From Certhia americana (Eukaryota; Chordata; Aves; Passeriformes; Certhiidae), in the NCBI GenBank assembly GCA_018697195.1, contig CM031858.1:127915133-127979132 (forward strand): DNA of 64,000 nucleotides, read 5' to 3'. Of the stretch, positions 52,390 to 64,000 are shown piece after piece. Position numbers and translations under genes: made by a program. Each line of letters starts with the position of its first letter. The first letter of the stretch is position 1. The notes beneath the pieces were generated by a model that searched no databases, had not been told where the DNA came from, and worked only from the letters and a program-made list of their open reading frames with translations.

Positions 52390-52725
52390 AGTGTACCCAG
52401 CTGCTGGGACAATAAAATTTAGCCAATAAAACTGTCTTTCTTATATAAACAAGCAAAATTGTCTGTGAGTGTTAATCATTGTGCTAGGCTCTAGATTAAT
52501 GGAATCCTGTATTGTACCTTTTGTCACCTATAGCTCCATCTTGTTCAATTTTTTTGTAAATTCTCACCCCCATGTATAAAGGAATGCTGTCAAGCTGTGG
52601 TTTTAGTTCTGTAAGAACTTATGCACTTATCAGGGATGAGGTCACTAATAAACCTTCCTAAAATATTTACCTTTACTTCCAACTAAAACACTTCTCATCT
52701 AGGATTTAAGTATATTCCTGCCATG
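52390..52725 (+). repeat. Possible LTR-like stretch
   Basis: A TATAAAGG at 52576-52583 is followed 74 bp later by AATAAA at 52650-52655, the spacing seen between TATA box and polyadenylation signal in LTRs. Short AATAAAA motifs also lie upstream near 52411 and 52425. I could not define terminal TG/CA, a target duplication or a family. It may be chance in AT-rich DNA. Confidence 0.25.
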
Positions 52726-54242
52726 TTTGGGGCCTAATTATTGCAGTGCTGTGACACTGTGGGTGGAGACATTTGTGCCAACCTCCTACAGATAATTCAG
52801 AAGTGACACTGACCCATGTGTTTTATTTGTCCTGGATGAGAAAGATACAAAAAAAGTCACTATTAATAGTGAGAGATAATTTGGCTTTAAAAATCCCCTA
52901 ATTTATAACATCTGGAGATGTTGCATCACATAAAAAAGAAACATATTCTAACAGAAGTTATTTTTACCTTTGCCATTGTCCTTTTAAATAATGTTATGGT
53001 GGTAACACATAACATTCACTATTTTTTGTCAGTAAGAAAATGTAGAATCACTGTTAAATATACTGCAAGTTCCTTTTTTTACAAGAAACAGTCCTGGAAG
53101 TGATGGGAAAAAGCACGTAGGGCAGATTAAGGTCACAAGAACTCAGCTGCCCCCATTCATGCAAAGAGAGGCTGCAACATGGAAGTGGAGCTCATGAAAA
53201 GATAAAAATACAGTACCACTCTCAGATCAGAGCACAAACAAAACCTCGCTGTTCAGTCACAACAGTTCTGAGTCTATCAGTAGCAACTGATGAGCATTAT
53301 CCTTTTTTGGTCACCTGCATTTAGTTTATTTAAAATATTTAATCAGCCTTACCCTCAAAAGTTGCTTCAAAACCTTCGGCAGAGAAAACTCTTGGGCATG
53401 TCCTTCTTTTTCCAGGCAAGAACATACCTTAAGAGGAATTTCTGTAGTCTTGTGTAGTTTGGTAAGCTTCATGGAAATCTGTGTGGTAGTTGTCACAAAT
53501 AACATGAACAATTTTGAACAGGTTGGGAAAGTAAGCAAGAATGTGTGCCTTGGCCTAAAAGTTCTTTGAGAAGGCATATTTCTTCATTTTATCTGTCCCA
53601 AGAATCTGTTATCAACAGATATCTGTTATCTCTTATCTTATTTTCTTCAAATAAATAGCTTGCCCTATTGAAATGCTATGTAAAATGAGCCATTTTTTGG
53701 TTTGGGCTAACTGCTTTATATACAGTCATTTATAATTCATGTGAGTGGCTTGTGTGACAAGCTGCTCAAAGGAATAATTAAATAAACTATATAAAAATCA
53801 AACAATGAATAATTGGATTTTCTTTTTTTTAATTCTAGTTGTTCACTAAAGTGTCATTCAGGAACTAGAAGCTTTTGATTTCTGTCTTCTTAAGTCACAA
53901 TATCCAAAGGTGGGCATAATGAGCTTTGTTCCTGTTAAAGTATGAGGTTAGGGACTCCTAGAAAGTGAAATATTTTCTTAATTAAAAAAAAAAAAAAAAT
54001 CCCAGTTATTTTATCTACTGTTTAATTTTCTAAAACTAGAAAAAGGAATCTTTGCAGTAAATCCAGAAAAGAGAGCAGGATTTTTTCCTCTCTGAAATAT
54101 GGTGGAAATATATTTCCAAGCATATATTTCAGAACAAAGCAATGTTTGTAGGATGAAATAATTTGCAATCAACTATGAGGTTTACCTTGAGTTTCCAATT
54201 TATTCATTCAAAACTCTGAATTATAAAATTGCAAAATAATTA

Positions 54243-54960
54243 AGGTAGGAAGGGACCTTTGCAAGTCCCTAATCCAATCCCCAAATAAGGTTAACTTCAG
54301 CTAAAGGAGGTTGGTCAGAGCCATGTCCAGCTGAGGTCTTGAAAGACTCTAGGAAGACTCTTTGAAAGACTCTAGGATGAAAGTCTCTAGGTGGTGATTT
54401 CACCACCCTTTGCTCTATATTCGGGGGGTTTTTTAACATGTATCTAACTGGAGTTTCACTTGGTGCAACCTGTGTCATCTGCCTCTTGATGTTTCACTGC
54501 ACAGGCAGCTGGGTTTATCTTCCCTAGAACTTCTCTTAGTAGTGGTCAGTTGTGATTTAGCATCATCCAAGCCCTCTCTTCTCCTGGCTAGTCCACCTCA
54601 GCTGCCCCACAGGACACAGGCTAAAGGCCTTTTGCCACCTAAGTGACCGTCCCCTGGCCTCTCTCCAGTTTGGTGATGTCACTTCTGTTATGGATGGTGG
54701 GTGATACTGGGCACTATATCCTGGATAGTGGGTGGTATTCCAGTCCTCACAAGGAATGAGCAGAGGCATCCTGCACAGTCTCGATGCTTGGAGGTGTGCA
54801 AGCCTAGACTGAGTGAAGTCCTGAGCACCCTGGTCTGACCTCACAGCTGACCTTCCATCCTGAGTTATCCCATGTCCCTGTAAGCAGTGCCCTCCCTCAA
54901 ACTGCTGACTTGCACTTCTGCTGGGGCAGCCCAGTAGACAGTCAGCCCTGGTCACCCCAA
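54243..54960 (-). mobile_element. Old CR1 LINE fragment
   Basis: Minus-strand CR1 landmarks run from 'aaggtaggaagggacc' at 54243, through 'gtttcacttggtgcaacctgtg' and 'ctgcctcttgatgtttcactg' (54450-54500), to 'ccaagccctctcttctcctggct' (54566-54590) and 'gtggtattccag' near 54733. Beyond about 54770 the match fades, although the higher GC continues to about 54960. A short internal duplication (aagactctagga repeated at 54342-54380) is specific to this copy. The 169-codon minus-strand frame at 54563-55072 is not the CR1 ORF2 frame as I know it and is regarded as chance. Confidence 0.65.
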
Positions 54961-57900
54961 AGGCACATGTCTGATTTGTGTCTCTGCTGCTCTTGAGGAG
55001 CAAGACAACAGGAGGTATAAAATGTCCCAGTCTCATTTGGGGTACATTCATTATGTTCCAGTAACGACACAAATCTATGAACAGACACAGGGTTAGCTAA
55101 GGGATGAACATTTAAAAAGGACTGGACAGTGCAACTTAAATATGACATATTGAGGTTATTTATTTCTCATTAAAAAAGCAATTCCTGTTTTGTTTTTGTG
55201 TTAGCATCTATTAAATTGAAGGCAGCATATGAGCGACAGTTTATTTGTCTAAACCAACACTTCTCTCATTCCTGTTCCACTTTTCTTTCCTAAGTGAAAA
55301 GCAAATCAAACTTTTTGCAAGTTTCTGACCTCTCTATGACCCTGTATTTACTTGCCAAACACATGTTAAGACAGAGTGAAATTGCTTTTATTTCTGATAT
55401 AAAACTATGCACTCTGTGGCCAAGTGCTTTGCTAAAAAAGAATACCTTGTCCGTTTTTCACTTTTGTAAAACGAAGAGAATCTGTTCGTTTTACAGAAAT
55501 GAAAGTGGACCAGGCATTATTTATAACATCTGCCAAAATATGGCCAGGCAAGCACCTCTAGCAGCTCTGGAGCAAGGTGGCTGTATTTTGTCAGTTCCTC
55601 TGTGTACACATGAAGAAATTTCTAAATATACTGATAGCTTTTTGCATATTAGGAATAAAGAACAAGAGAACAAAATAGCAATTGATAGTTATGTAGTCAC
55701 ACACTATTACAAGGCCACTGAAAAATTCACTGAGTGATTAATCAGCTGAATTGTTCATTTTCTTTGGGGGTCTAACAAACAATTAACATTGATTAATGAA
55801 CCAATTTATTTCCTTTTGTAAACATTTAAATTGAAATGAAAAAAGCTGTTGTCTGTCTGTCACCATCTTTTCCCAGCGAAACTAAAGAAAAATAGAAGAA
55901 TAGGGGGAAAAGATCAGTGTAAGAGTCAGACAGGGAAATTTTAGAAGCTCCTTTAATCTAAAATATATTACTATTTAAAAAAAAAATCTTTATATTTCAA
56001 TTTTCTAAACATAAGTCAGGCACACTAGTCCTTGCTGGCAGCAGTGGATCCACAAGGGTCATTAAAATCATAATGTACTCCCTTGCTTTATGACTTGAAG
56101 AATTCCTGCTCTTATAGCAACACCCTAGAAAAGTGTGAGACATTTTCAAAGCTGAAAGACAGTAAAGAAACTGCTTTGAAGTCTACTGAGGAGATGGGAT
56201 GCCTTCTATTTGATTATATATTTTATTTTATATGTGCTTTATTATTTATTTATTTATTTATTTACATATTATTGTATTAAAATTTTCTGTAGAACCCTGG
56301 AGCAATATTATTAAGCTCCAGACTGTTCTTCAACACACTTGGCTTTCTGATAATTTTTTGTTTACATACCCATGATGCTTAAAAGGCTAAATCACTGATA
56401 CATTTTTATAGAGCAGTGGGTAGATCCTGATGTAACTGAATTCCCTTTGAATTAACTCCCTCCTCCCACAGTTGGGACTCAGTTTCAGTGCCCAGTGGGA
56501 AACAACCTGCAGCCCAGAAATGACACAAAGAACAAGTGAATATATATGTAGATTCCAATTGTCTGATCTCTGCACACTAAGGGGTCATGATTGCTTCTTA
56601 GGGGAATGGCAGATTTTGGCTGGAACTTTTGGAGAAAAAGCAGAGAGATCAAATAATTTTTCCACAACTCTATAACTTGGGCCAATGCAAATTATAAAAA
56701 TATACTTTTTATTTAGAGAATACATTTCCTGTTCTTTTAAGAGTTTGCCATGTTCCTATGGCAGTACATTTACTTAAGTCTTACCAAATTCTAACTTTGA
56801 TTGCTGCAAATATCTATCAGAACCATGAAAAGATGATGATTATACTAACACTTCTTGACCTCTGAAAGAGAAAATAAGGCAAGGTGCTTTATAAACACTT
56901 TATCAAATAGTAAATTCATGCAGCTACTACATGGGCAAATACAGGCTAATAAGAAAAACTTGGTGATGAAATAATTTAGGAAGAACTAAACTAACTTCAC
57001 ATTGACTGGTGAAGATACCAGTGTTCTTCAAACAAAGTGTTGCTGCTTGTTACACATTTGAGATTTGGTCTGCCTACCCAGAGCTCAATTCTGAACTCAT
57101 TAGAGAGCTTAACCAAACTCATCTTCTTTTATGGTGATTGCCTTAAAAGACACTTGGGCCTGACAAAGCACAACAACAGTAGTAGGTAAATAAAGAAAAC
57201 CAGAAAAAGTAAATAGGAATAGGAGATGAAAGGTGCTTTATGCTGTTGCATGTAATTAAATTGAATTACAAGAGCTTCAGCAGGAGGAGGAAAGCATAAC
57301 ACATCAAGGGTTTCTTTTTTTCTTTTAACTCTATGGTCTAGGCCTTTGTCTTCCCCCCAGCTCCACAGCTGCCTTCATCAGTGTTCAGAGGTAGCTGTGC
57401 CCCTTTCAGGTTTCAGTTCTCAAGAAAAGGTCAACAAGAGGCAGCAGAAAACATAAAACAACTCTTATTTAGCTTTTCTGATCAAATATAAAGCTAACAG
57501 TCTCCTGGTACCTCCAAATTTCTGGAGACTGCAAATTCTGGGTAGAGGAGCAGGTCTTAGAAACAGAGGTAGTTAGAGAAGCTGATAAAGGAAAACAAAA
57601 AACTATATGGAAGAGATCAACTGAAAGCATCAAGCGCAGGATGTTATCATAATCTGTTTTCTAAATTCTGGTTTGGTATATTATTTTCCAATTATTTTTC
57701 TAGATTTTTTTCTGTTCCTGGTCCAACAAAATAGTCACAAAAACAAAGGCCGAGGCAATGAAATATATTAGAGGGTTTTTGTTAAACAAACTCAAAACTT
57801 CCTCTTTACACTAGTAAGAGAACTGACTTTGCTTCTCTGGTATTAACAAACAGGGCACAGTACTGTGGGACAATTAGTTTATTTGTATTGGCTTCACACA

Positions 57901-58008
57901 CAGGTTTTAAACCCCTCATCATCCACCTGGCTGCATCCACCTGGCTCAAATCGGGTACAAGCCTGCTGCCTTGCTGGCATGACAAACACAATGTCACAAT
58001 ATCCATAT
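54961..58008. other. Unique noncoding DNA, possible conserved block
   Basis: No known gene is recognised. An unusually long plus-strand frame for this composition (147 codons, 55294-55737) has no recognisable domain and no Kozak or splice support. The block 55740-55870 holds a GATTAATGA site (55791-55799), a FOX-type TGTAAACA (55817-55824) and several ATTTAAATT/ATTAAC cores, resembling conserved developmental enhancers. A (TTTA)n tract lies at 56240-56263. Confidence 0.4.
56240..56263. repeat. (TTTA)n microsatellite
   Basis: About six ATTT/TTTA units inside an AT-rich stretch. Confidence 0.85.
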
Positions 58009-58299
58009 ATGTTGGTCTCTTTCTCCAGGCAACAATGGACGGAATGAGAGGACACAGTCTCAAGCTGTGTCAAGGGAAATATAGGTTGGATATTAGGAAA
58101 AATTTTTTTACAGAAAGAGTGATGAAGTACTGGAATGGCCTGCCTGGGGAGGTGGTGGAGTCACCATCCCTGAATGTGTTTAAAAAAAGACTGGATGTGG
58201 CACTTGGTACCATGGTTTAGTTGAGATGTTAGTGCATGGGTTGGACTTGATGATCTTGAAGATCTTTTCCAACCTAGAAATTCTGTGATTCTGTGAATG
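58009..58299 (+). mobile_element. 5'-truncated CR1 LINE with intact 3' terminus
   Basis: The plus strand encodes the last part of CR1 ORF2: a 'RLDIRKNFFTERVMKYWNGL' type segment followed by 'PGEVVESPSLNVFKKRLD', open to a stop at about 58218-58220. The CR1 3' UTR phrase 'ggttggacttgatgatcttgaagatcttttccaacc' (split here) follows, then two octamers ATTCTGTG ATTCTGTG at 58280-58295, the hallmark 3' end of bird CR1. It is one of the less decayed copies in the window. The 5' end is cut at about 58009, as expected for incomplete reverse transcription. No target duplication is expected for CR1. Confidence 0.92.
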
Positions 58300-58745
58300 A
58301 AGGGGATGTGCAGAATGGCACCACCAGCTCACACCTTGGTGATCCAGGGACTTGGGCCCCATCTTAAGCAGGCCCTGCTTACCAAAGGTTGCACAGATAA
58401 AGCCCAAGAGTCTCCAGTGAGATGCACCTGGAAACAACCTTCTGACTGATAGCAGCCACCACATGTTCCCTTCCAGAGCTTCTCCCCACTACTTCTTCCC
58501 AGCCCCTCACTGGAGACTCCAGCCCTGGCATGGTCTCTGCCTTGCTGCCCCACAAAGCACGGGGTGGCTGCCCTCATCCTGTCATACCAGCAGCACTGCA
58601 GGGACCCTCTCAGTGACACCCCAGGTCCTGCCCCTTCGCAGCTGGAGCAGGGAGGCACAAGCAAATAACAGTGTCTCCTTTCCTTCAGGTAAGGGGACAG
58701 ATGGGCTTCCCTACCCATGCCTCTTCTCAAGGTAGGAGAACAGGG
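58300..58745 (+). other. GC-richer block with exon-like signals
   Basis: Composition is clearly GC-richer than the surrounding DNA and starts right after the CR1 end. Within it, a CTGAC branch-point-like motif (58442-58446) and a pyrimidine stretch lead to CAG at 58474-58476. The next 212 nt (58477-58688) are open in the frame of 58463-58735 and end at CAG|GTAAGG, a consensus donor. That donor is itself preceded by TCTCCTTTCCTTCAG, so it also looks like an acceptor. The conceptual peptide is Ser/Pro/Leu-rich and unrecognised. An alternative exon, a noncoding exon, a recursive splice site or an unidentified repeat are all possible. No promoter is seen. Confidence 0.25.
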
Positions 58746-60320
58746 AGATATGATCAAAAATTTTTCAGAACTGCTCTGAAGTGTGTTCTTGAATAATCAG
58801 GTGATTTTTGGGAACAGTTTTGTTGCATGTTTCTGTCTGTCCTCACAAGTCGTGGTAAAATATTTCTTTTCCTTGCAACTTCTTTATCTGGTAGTTAATA
58901 ATGGTTTTTAGCATCTGTTCGTTTTCCCTCTTTGGAAGTACTAAAGCAAATAATTACATAATTAATATGCTATCTTGGTAATTAATGTATTTTTGTCACT
59001 CTTTTAAGTCCCACAATCCTCTTCAGGCTACTTTCCTCCCTTAATGTTTTTGAATCCATTCCCATTTTTAGAGAAAGCTCAAGCTTCTTTTCATCCCTGC
59101 AGTTTGATTTCTTTTTGCTTTGTTTTACAGTCTGAAATTTGCTCTCAACTCTTTTGTTTTTCCTCCATAGCTGAATAATTTCCTGCATGAATCATACAGA
59201 TTGTGAGCTAGGCTGAATGCTACAAAATGTAGGATTGCAAGATTCCTCTATAAATAAGATCTGATACAGGTCTGTAGTTTTAAACTAGCATGCCTGAATT
59301 ACGAAAATATTGGCTATCAAGAGTCTATGCAAAGAGTCTAATAGTGAGAATAGTCTGATGCCACAGAAAACAGGCATAGGTCTCTTCAAATTTCAAGGGA
59401 AGTCCACAATAACTGAATGATTCAGAACAAGTTAAGCCTCAGTTTTTCTGACTCTTAAGATCCAAGGATGCATTGTCTGAATTAGTTTGAAAACAGTATA
59501 TTTAAGGGGATATCTGTCTTTTTGCTGACACTGCACTGCTCTTTGAGGAAATAAGCACTGAATTTTGCTGTTGTATAAGGCAAAGGACCCATTCTTAACC
59601 TCACCATTATTCTTTCCAGTCTAGAATTCTCTTTTAAAATCTTCACATCCCAGCAGAAATGATGGGAGATGTATTTTATTGTATTTGAAACTGGAAGAGA
59701 ATATACATTTCTAAGCTTGCATTTTAAGAGTTTTTATGTTTAAATAGGCTTGCTGTCATGAAATTATCATCTTTTATCAAACCTAAATCAAGAATACAGG
59801 TACAAAACCACAATATAATTAAATTAATAAGAAAGAGAACTCAGAATATTTATGGCCACTGACTTCTCTCTTCTTCTCTCTTTCTAGTTCCGCACAGTAG
59901 TTTCTCCCATGATTCCTAATAATTGCCTAGGCTTATTTTACCCATGAGGGAAAAAACCTACTGAACTTTTGATAGTTGCTCCTGATTTATTTGAGGGAAG
60001 GTCTAACTCCCAGCTACTCCTCTCCTTCCAATTCATGATGCTTCACGTTTTCTTTCCATCACAGATAGGTACAATGGTTCCCATTTTTACAATTTCCTCC
60101 ATGCTTCCTGACATCTAAAATTGGTTGTGGTCCTTAAGAGGACTGGAAGGTTTGCCATAATAAGTCTTGTCTTCAGATTTTGTCAGCCCAAAGTCTTTCA
60201 TATAAATGCCCTGGGTATTTCAGACATAAAGAAAAGGAATAACCAAGAGGAGGGTTTCTAACCTGCTCCACTCTGCATGGAGCAGTGAGAGACAAGATCT
60301 GAGCAAGATGGTCTGAGGTA
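58746..60320. other. Unique AT-rich noncoding DNA
   Basis: Nothing is recognised apart from scattered ATTA cores and short minus-strand frames (for example 58982-59188, Lys-rich, unrecognised). Confidence 0.5.
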
Positions 60321-60395
60321 AGGCCCATGACAGGGGGGTTGGAATTGGATGATCTTTATGGTCACTTCCAACCCAAGCCGTTCTATGATTCTAAG
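60321..60395 (+). mobile_element. CR1 3' tail stub
   Basis: The stretch reads as the last roughly 75 bp of CR1: 'aggcccatgacaggggggttgg', 'aattggatgatctttatggtc', 'acttccaacccaagcc', then TTCTATGATTCTA, the terminal octamer region. It is severely 5'-truncated and has no coding part. Confidence 0.85.
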
Positions 60396-63300
60396 AGGCC
60401 AACTTAACTGCAAACAGACTTTGAATATAGAAGAAACTGATTACTGATAATTACACAAATCTTTTTTTAAAATCTTAAATACTGTAGGAAAACAGTAGAT
60501 GATACTTTATATTATGTTAGCTTATGACCCTCATCCTTGAGAGCTCTAGTAACATGACCCTAATAGAAGCTTTGGTGAGCACCACCACAGCAACAATTCA
60601 GGGGTGAAAGACAGAAGGAGAACTGGTCAGCAGTGTATTTAGTGACACAGTGAAATACTGTCATAAACAAAATCAAATGAGTGATCAGAAGAATGTAGGG
60701 ACTTCCAAGATGTCTGTTTGAACACAAAAAATTATTCTGTAAAGCTTCACTGAGTAGTCTCTGTTTTAAAAAGTGGGGAGAATTGTAATAGATTCTGTCA
60801 TCTGAAACATCTTTCTAAATTACAAAAAATAATGCAAAATTTTGGTCATGGGATTTTACAACTCCTGAAAGGAGGTAGAAAAATTCTTATTGTTTGTTGC
60901 CGGTACCTTTGGTAGCATCTGCAACAACTAAAATTTTAAAGGGTACAAAAGAATTACTTCACATCATGTCTCTGACATGGGTATAAAGTGGACCACATAG
61001 AGAAGATACAAGCAAGTAGTTATAAGTGTTTTCAAGATAAAAAGAAATCTGCAAGACTTCATACTAAGAAAAACCAATAGGCATAAGGAATATCTATAAC
61101 AGAGCAGCAGGAAATAACTCTATTTGAACAAGAACATTAACAGTGTAAAATAAGGCAATGAATCTGACAAATGGATATGTGAGTGCATATCCACTCCCAG
61201 CTGGGAGATAGGAACTCTCAGGTTACAGTACTAGCTGAAAAACACGCAGGTGCAGTCTGTATGGATTGGAGAAACAAGGGAACGCATCATCTTTTCCTCA
61301 CAGAAAGATTTAGATTTACTGACCTTTCTCTTTGTCTTGCACTGCCGGGAGAGCCCGATGATGGCATAGCTGGCTACCATCCCTCCCTCCCTCCTACAGA
61401 GCTTCCAGCACTGGCAGGAAGAAGAGTTCAGGTCACTGGGAGTGCATGTCAAGAAAGGGCTGTTATTCAGAGTTACACTTGGAAGAAGTGGGCATAGAGA
61501 GCCACAGAAATAGTGAGAAACTGTAACACAACTCTCAGTGCTGTCAGCACTGAAAATACACCTTTGGGTCCTTTATTCTTGAGTGCTTGCACTGTGAAAG
61601 TCTGTCTTTCAAAGAATAGGTTGTCAATGGTTTTCAAAATTCAGGGCCTTTCATGTGCATGAAAATGGACACCAGTATTTTGGGGCATTTAAGGTGCCAA
61701 GTTACTTCTGAAAAAAATCTTATTAAGCCTTTGTATCCATAGTTTGTCTCCACACATAGAAACCTTGGATTTTGGCTACAAAAATTATTACAAAAGCCTT
61801 AAGCACTTTTAAAGCCCAGACTATCAGTGACTGGAAAGTTTATGACCTCTTTTGAGCCTTGATGGTGGAAACATAATGAAATACTGCCTTATTACACAGC
61901 TGACATTTTCAGATGTGTGGCTCTTGAGTTTTTCCACATCCTTGATATCTACAAACAGAAAAGTCTTGCTGAAAATCCTTACAAAATTTTCTATTAACCC
62001 TTTTATGGTCTGCAACATTAGTTATTGCTGTTGAATTTTCTTCACTTTCTTTGAGGATGTAGAATCAACTTAGAGCCTTACCCTGGACTCTTTGCCTGCA
62101 GTCAGATTCATAACATGAAGTTCCCCTTATTGCATTATGCCATGCATGACTCAGGGTATTTGGTGAATTAAAATCACAGTACTAACAAATTTGCATGGAG
62201 AAAAGGCATAATAGTGATACTATGCAATGACACAAAATGAAGACCTCTCACAGGTATATGAGCATGTCCTTAAAAACTGGGAATGAGGAGGGAAAAAATA
62301 GCAAAGGAATGTACTGCAGATTGTATATTGTATAGCTCAATATTTTGTAGAATGATCTGGGTTGAAATAGTATTCCTGCATCACAGGACATTTTAAATAA
62401 AAGCCATACAGGTTCTGAGCAAAATACTCTGTTAAGTACTATTTTCTAAAAATGGAGCAAGCCCAGCATGCCTGGAACAGTTGCATGAGCAACTTATAAA
62501 ACACCAACAGAAAGGCATGGTAAAATCCAATTGTTTACTCAGTTCCATTCTGCTTTGTTCTGCTGTAAGCCCTGTTAAAAGTTGCCAGTAATGAAACATG
62601 AGAGACCTACATAAGCCTGGATATAATTCTCATGGAAGGAGTTAAGGAGAATTCTCACTTCAGTTTAGCAAAAACAAGGCATTCACTCATTCATCCTTAT
62701 CCCACTGGTTTAACACCTGCAGTATTCCCAAATAATAGACGTGCATTGTGCTCATGCAATTAAAGCAATGTTATAGAGATGGCTGGGGAGTTTAGTGACC
62801 AAGCAATGCTATTTTAATTATGTATTCCATTACTGTCCATTGTTAAACAGGAAGCAACATGCAGTCATACAGAACATTTCAGGTGCAAGGCAATACTTTT
62901 TAGAAATGACAGATTGAAACTGCAAGGGCACAGAAACACTGTGAATTGTTTCCCTGAGATACTGACATAATCAAGGGACTAATATTCCCTGAAATTACAT
63001 GAAGTGCAGCCAGATACCTGTGAAGTTGCAAAGAGAGGACTGAGTCATTCACAGATCTGAGACTTTGGAACATTTGTGTTTAGGGAAGTCACTTTTACAT
63101 GCCCAGAGAGTAGGTAGGAAAGGAGTATGTAGATTAGATCCTGAATATTTTTATAGTTGGTTGTTTTTCCACTCTCTCATTCACCTTCAAAGAAAATTAA
63201 AGGAGAAGTTTGAGTGATAGTTCTACATTCTCCCTTCCTCCCTTCCTTCTAACCAGACTGTTTGAAGTCCTGGTGGGTGAGGTATTTATGGGTCGTAATG

Positions 63301-64000
63301 GGCCATTTGAGCCATTTTTCACTGAATGGAGTTAGGAAATTCATCAGACTTCTAAAGGGCAGCACAGCCTTCATGTTCAGTATGCAACAGCCAGTTAAGA
63401 ATCTTATGAATCTAATGTCAACAGAAGGAGGCAGTAAAGTAAGGTGAAAATCTGGACAGTGACTCTGGAAAAGAGAAAATATTTTAGAAAATATGAGTAA
63501 GATATAGGCATGAAGTTCATACATGCAAAATGGTTGCCAAATAAGGTACCAAGTAAGAAAATGCCTCAAGGATATAAGATGTAAAGGAATCCATAAGAAA
63601 ACATTCAAATTAGATATTAACCCATTTGGAAACAGTGCAACATACAGAGCAAATAAAATTCCATATGCTATAGGAATAGATGTGATTGAAAATAACCATT
63701 TAAAGGTGCAAGTCATTCACCCATCCAAAAAAGCCTTAAAAAGGAATAGACTCTCCCAAGTTGTCAGACCATCAGCCTCTTCTGAACTCTATCCTTCAAA
63801 GAGAAGTTTCCTTCTCCAAAGAGTGACATATTCTGCTGCTTCAAAGTCAATTCACTGGAATAATTTGTGGGAGCAAAACAAAGAAGTACTGAAGAGCACA
63901 AAAAAAATACAAAAAGCACAAAAGCAAATATTTGTCCCTAAAAATTCTGTGCATCTTGGAAAACTCCATCTATTCCATTTTATTAAAAAAAAGACAATAT
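60396..64000. other. Unique noncoding DNA to window end
   Basis: No gene is recognised. A plus-strand frame of 104 codons (61183-61497) contains an acceptor-like CCCTCCCTCCTACAG ending at 61398, but no family match and no clear donor. A minus-strand frame of 155 codons (63249-63716) is strongly hydrophobic because it is antisense to purine-rich DNA. I do not accept it as a gene. The interval 62740-62830 has several homeodomain-like AATTA cores. Confidence 0.4.

Larger units (their letters stand above)
50137..54242. other. Unique noncoding DNA with A-rich tract
   Basis: No gene is recognised. An A/C-rich low-complexity tract occupies 50811-50938 and a possible LTR-like stretch 52390-52725 (separate entries). 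An A16 run lies at 53984-53999. The 172-codon plus-strand frame at 50465-50983 includes the A tract as a Lys/Asn/Thr run and is not credible as a gene. Confidence 0.4.

Noticed and set aside
54563..55072. 169-codon minus-strand frame
   Set aside because: It overlaps the decayed CR1 copy but is not in the ORF2 frame as far as I can recognise. The GC-rich composition lowers stop frequency.
55294..55737. 147-codon plus-strand frame
   Set aside because: It is long for AT-rich DNA, but has no domain, start context or splice sites. Kept only as a remark in the gap entry.
63249..63716. 155-codon hydrophobic minus-strand frame
   Set aside because: Hydrophobicity follows from being antisense to purine-rich DNA. 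There is no family resemblance, promoter or splice signals. Chance is likely.
1..64000. CRISPR arrays, operons, prophage or bacterial defence systems
   Set aside because: There are no regularly spaced repeats, no packed same-strand frames and no ribosome binding sites. The repeat content is vertebrate.

Overview
The window reads as vertebrate, almost certainly bird, nuclear DNA, and a passerine is plausible. The evidence is the repeat content: several decayed CR1 LINE copies (one ending in the CR1 octamer ATTCTGTG), ERVL-type LTRs with the avian U3/R layout, and a gammaretrovirus-like env remnant. The sequence is AT-rich with long low-complexity tracts. There are no bacterial-style operons, ribosome binding sites or densely packed frames. 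I recognise no host protein-coding exon in 64 kb, so this is either a gene desert or the inside of a very long intron. Identification is from remembered family consensus, not from a search.

Layout. 1-7.9 kb: unique AT-rich DNA with a small hairpin and a short imperfect duplication. 7.9-8.3 kb: old CR1 fragment. 8.3-14.3 kb: unique DNA. 14.3-14.75 kb: probable ERVL-like LTR. 14.75-21.35 kb: unique DNA with homeodomain/octamer-like motifs. 21.36-21.62 kb: long (TTTTC)n tract. 21.6-24.2 kb: unique DNA with possible conserved elements. 24.235-26.2 kb: 5'-truncated endogenous retrovirus on the minus strand, consisting of env (three in-frame stops, no frameshift seen), a polypurine tract and the 3' LTR. 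26.2-30.7 kb: unique DNA. 30.72-32.87 kb: long CR1 copy on the minus strand, split by a plus-strand ERVL LTR at 31.37-31.98 kb. 37.43-38.57 kb: probable long LTR, followed by a CR1 fragment with an internal deletion (38.70-38.93 kb). 42.67-43.12 kb: probable minus-strand LTR. 49.90-50.14 and 54.24-54.8 kb: minus-strand CR1 pieces. 52.4-52.7 kb: weak LTR-like stretch. 58.0-58.3 kb: plus-strand CR1 3' end, followed by a GC-richer exon-like block. 60.32-60.39 kb: CR1 3' tail stub.

Function. No pathway or gene set can be described. The only substantial protein-coding history is retroelement-derived. The best-preserved piece is the env transmembrane subunit. It keeps the CX6CC motif and a membrane anchor, while SU keeps CWLC. 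The host content that may matter is regulatory: AT-rich blocks with homeodomain, SOX and FOX-like sites, and one block at 58.48-58.69 kb with a branch-point-like site, acceptor, open frame and consensus donor. I found no convincing new biological system.
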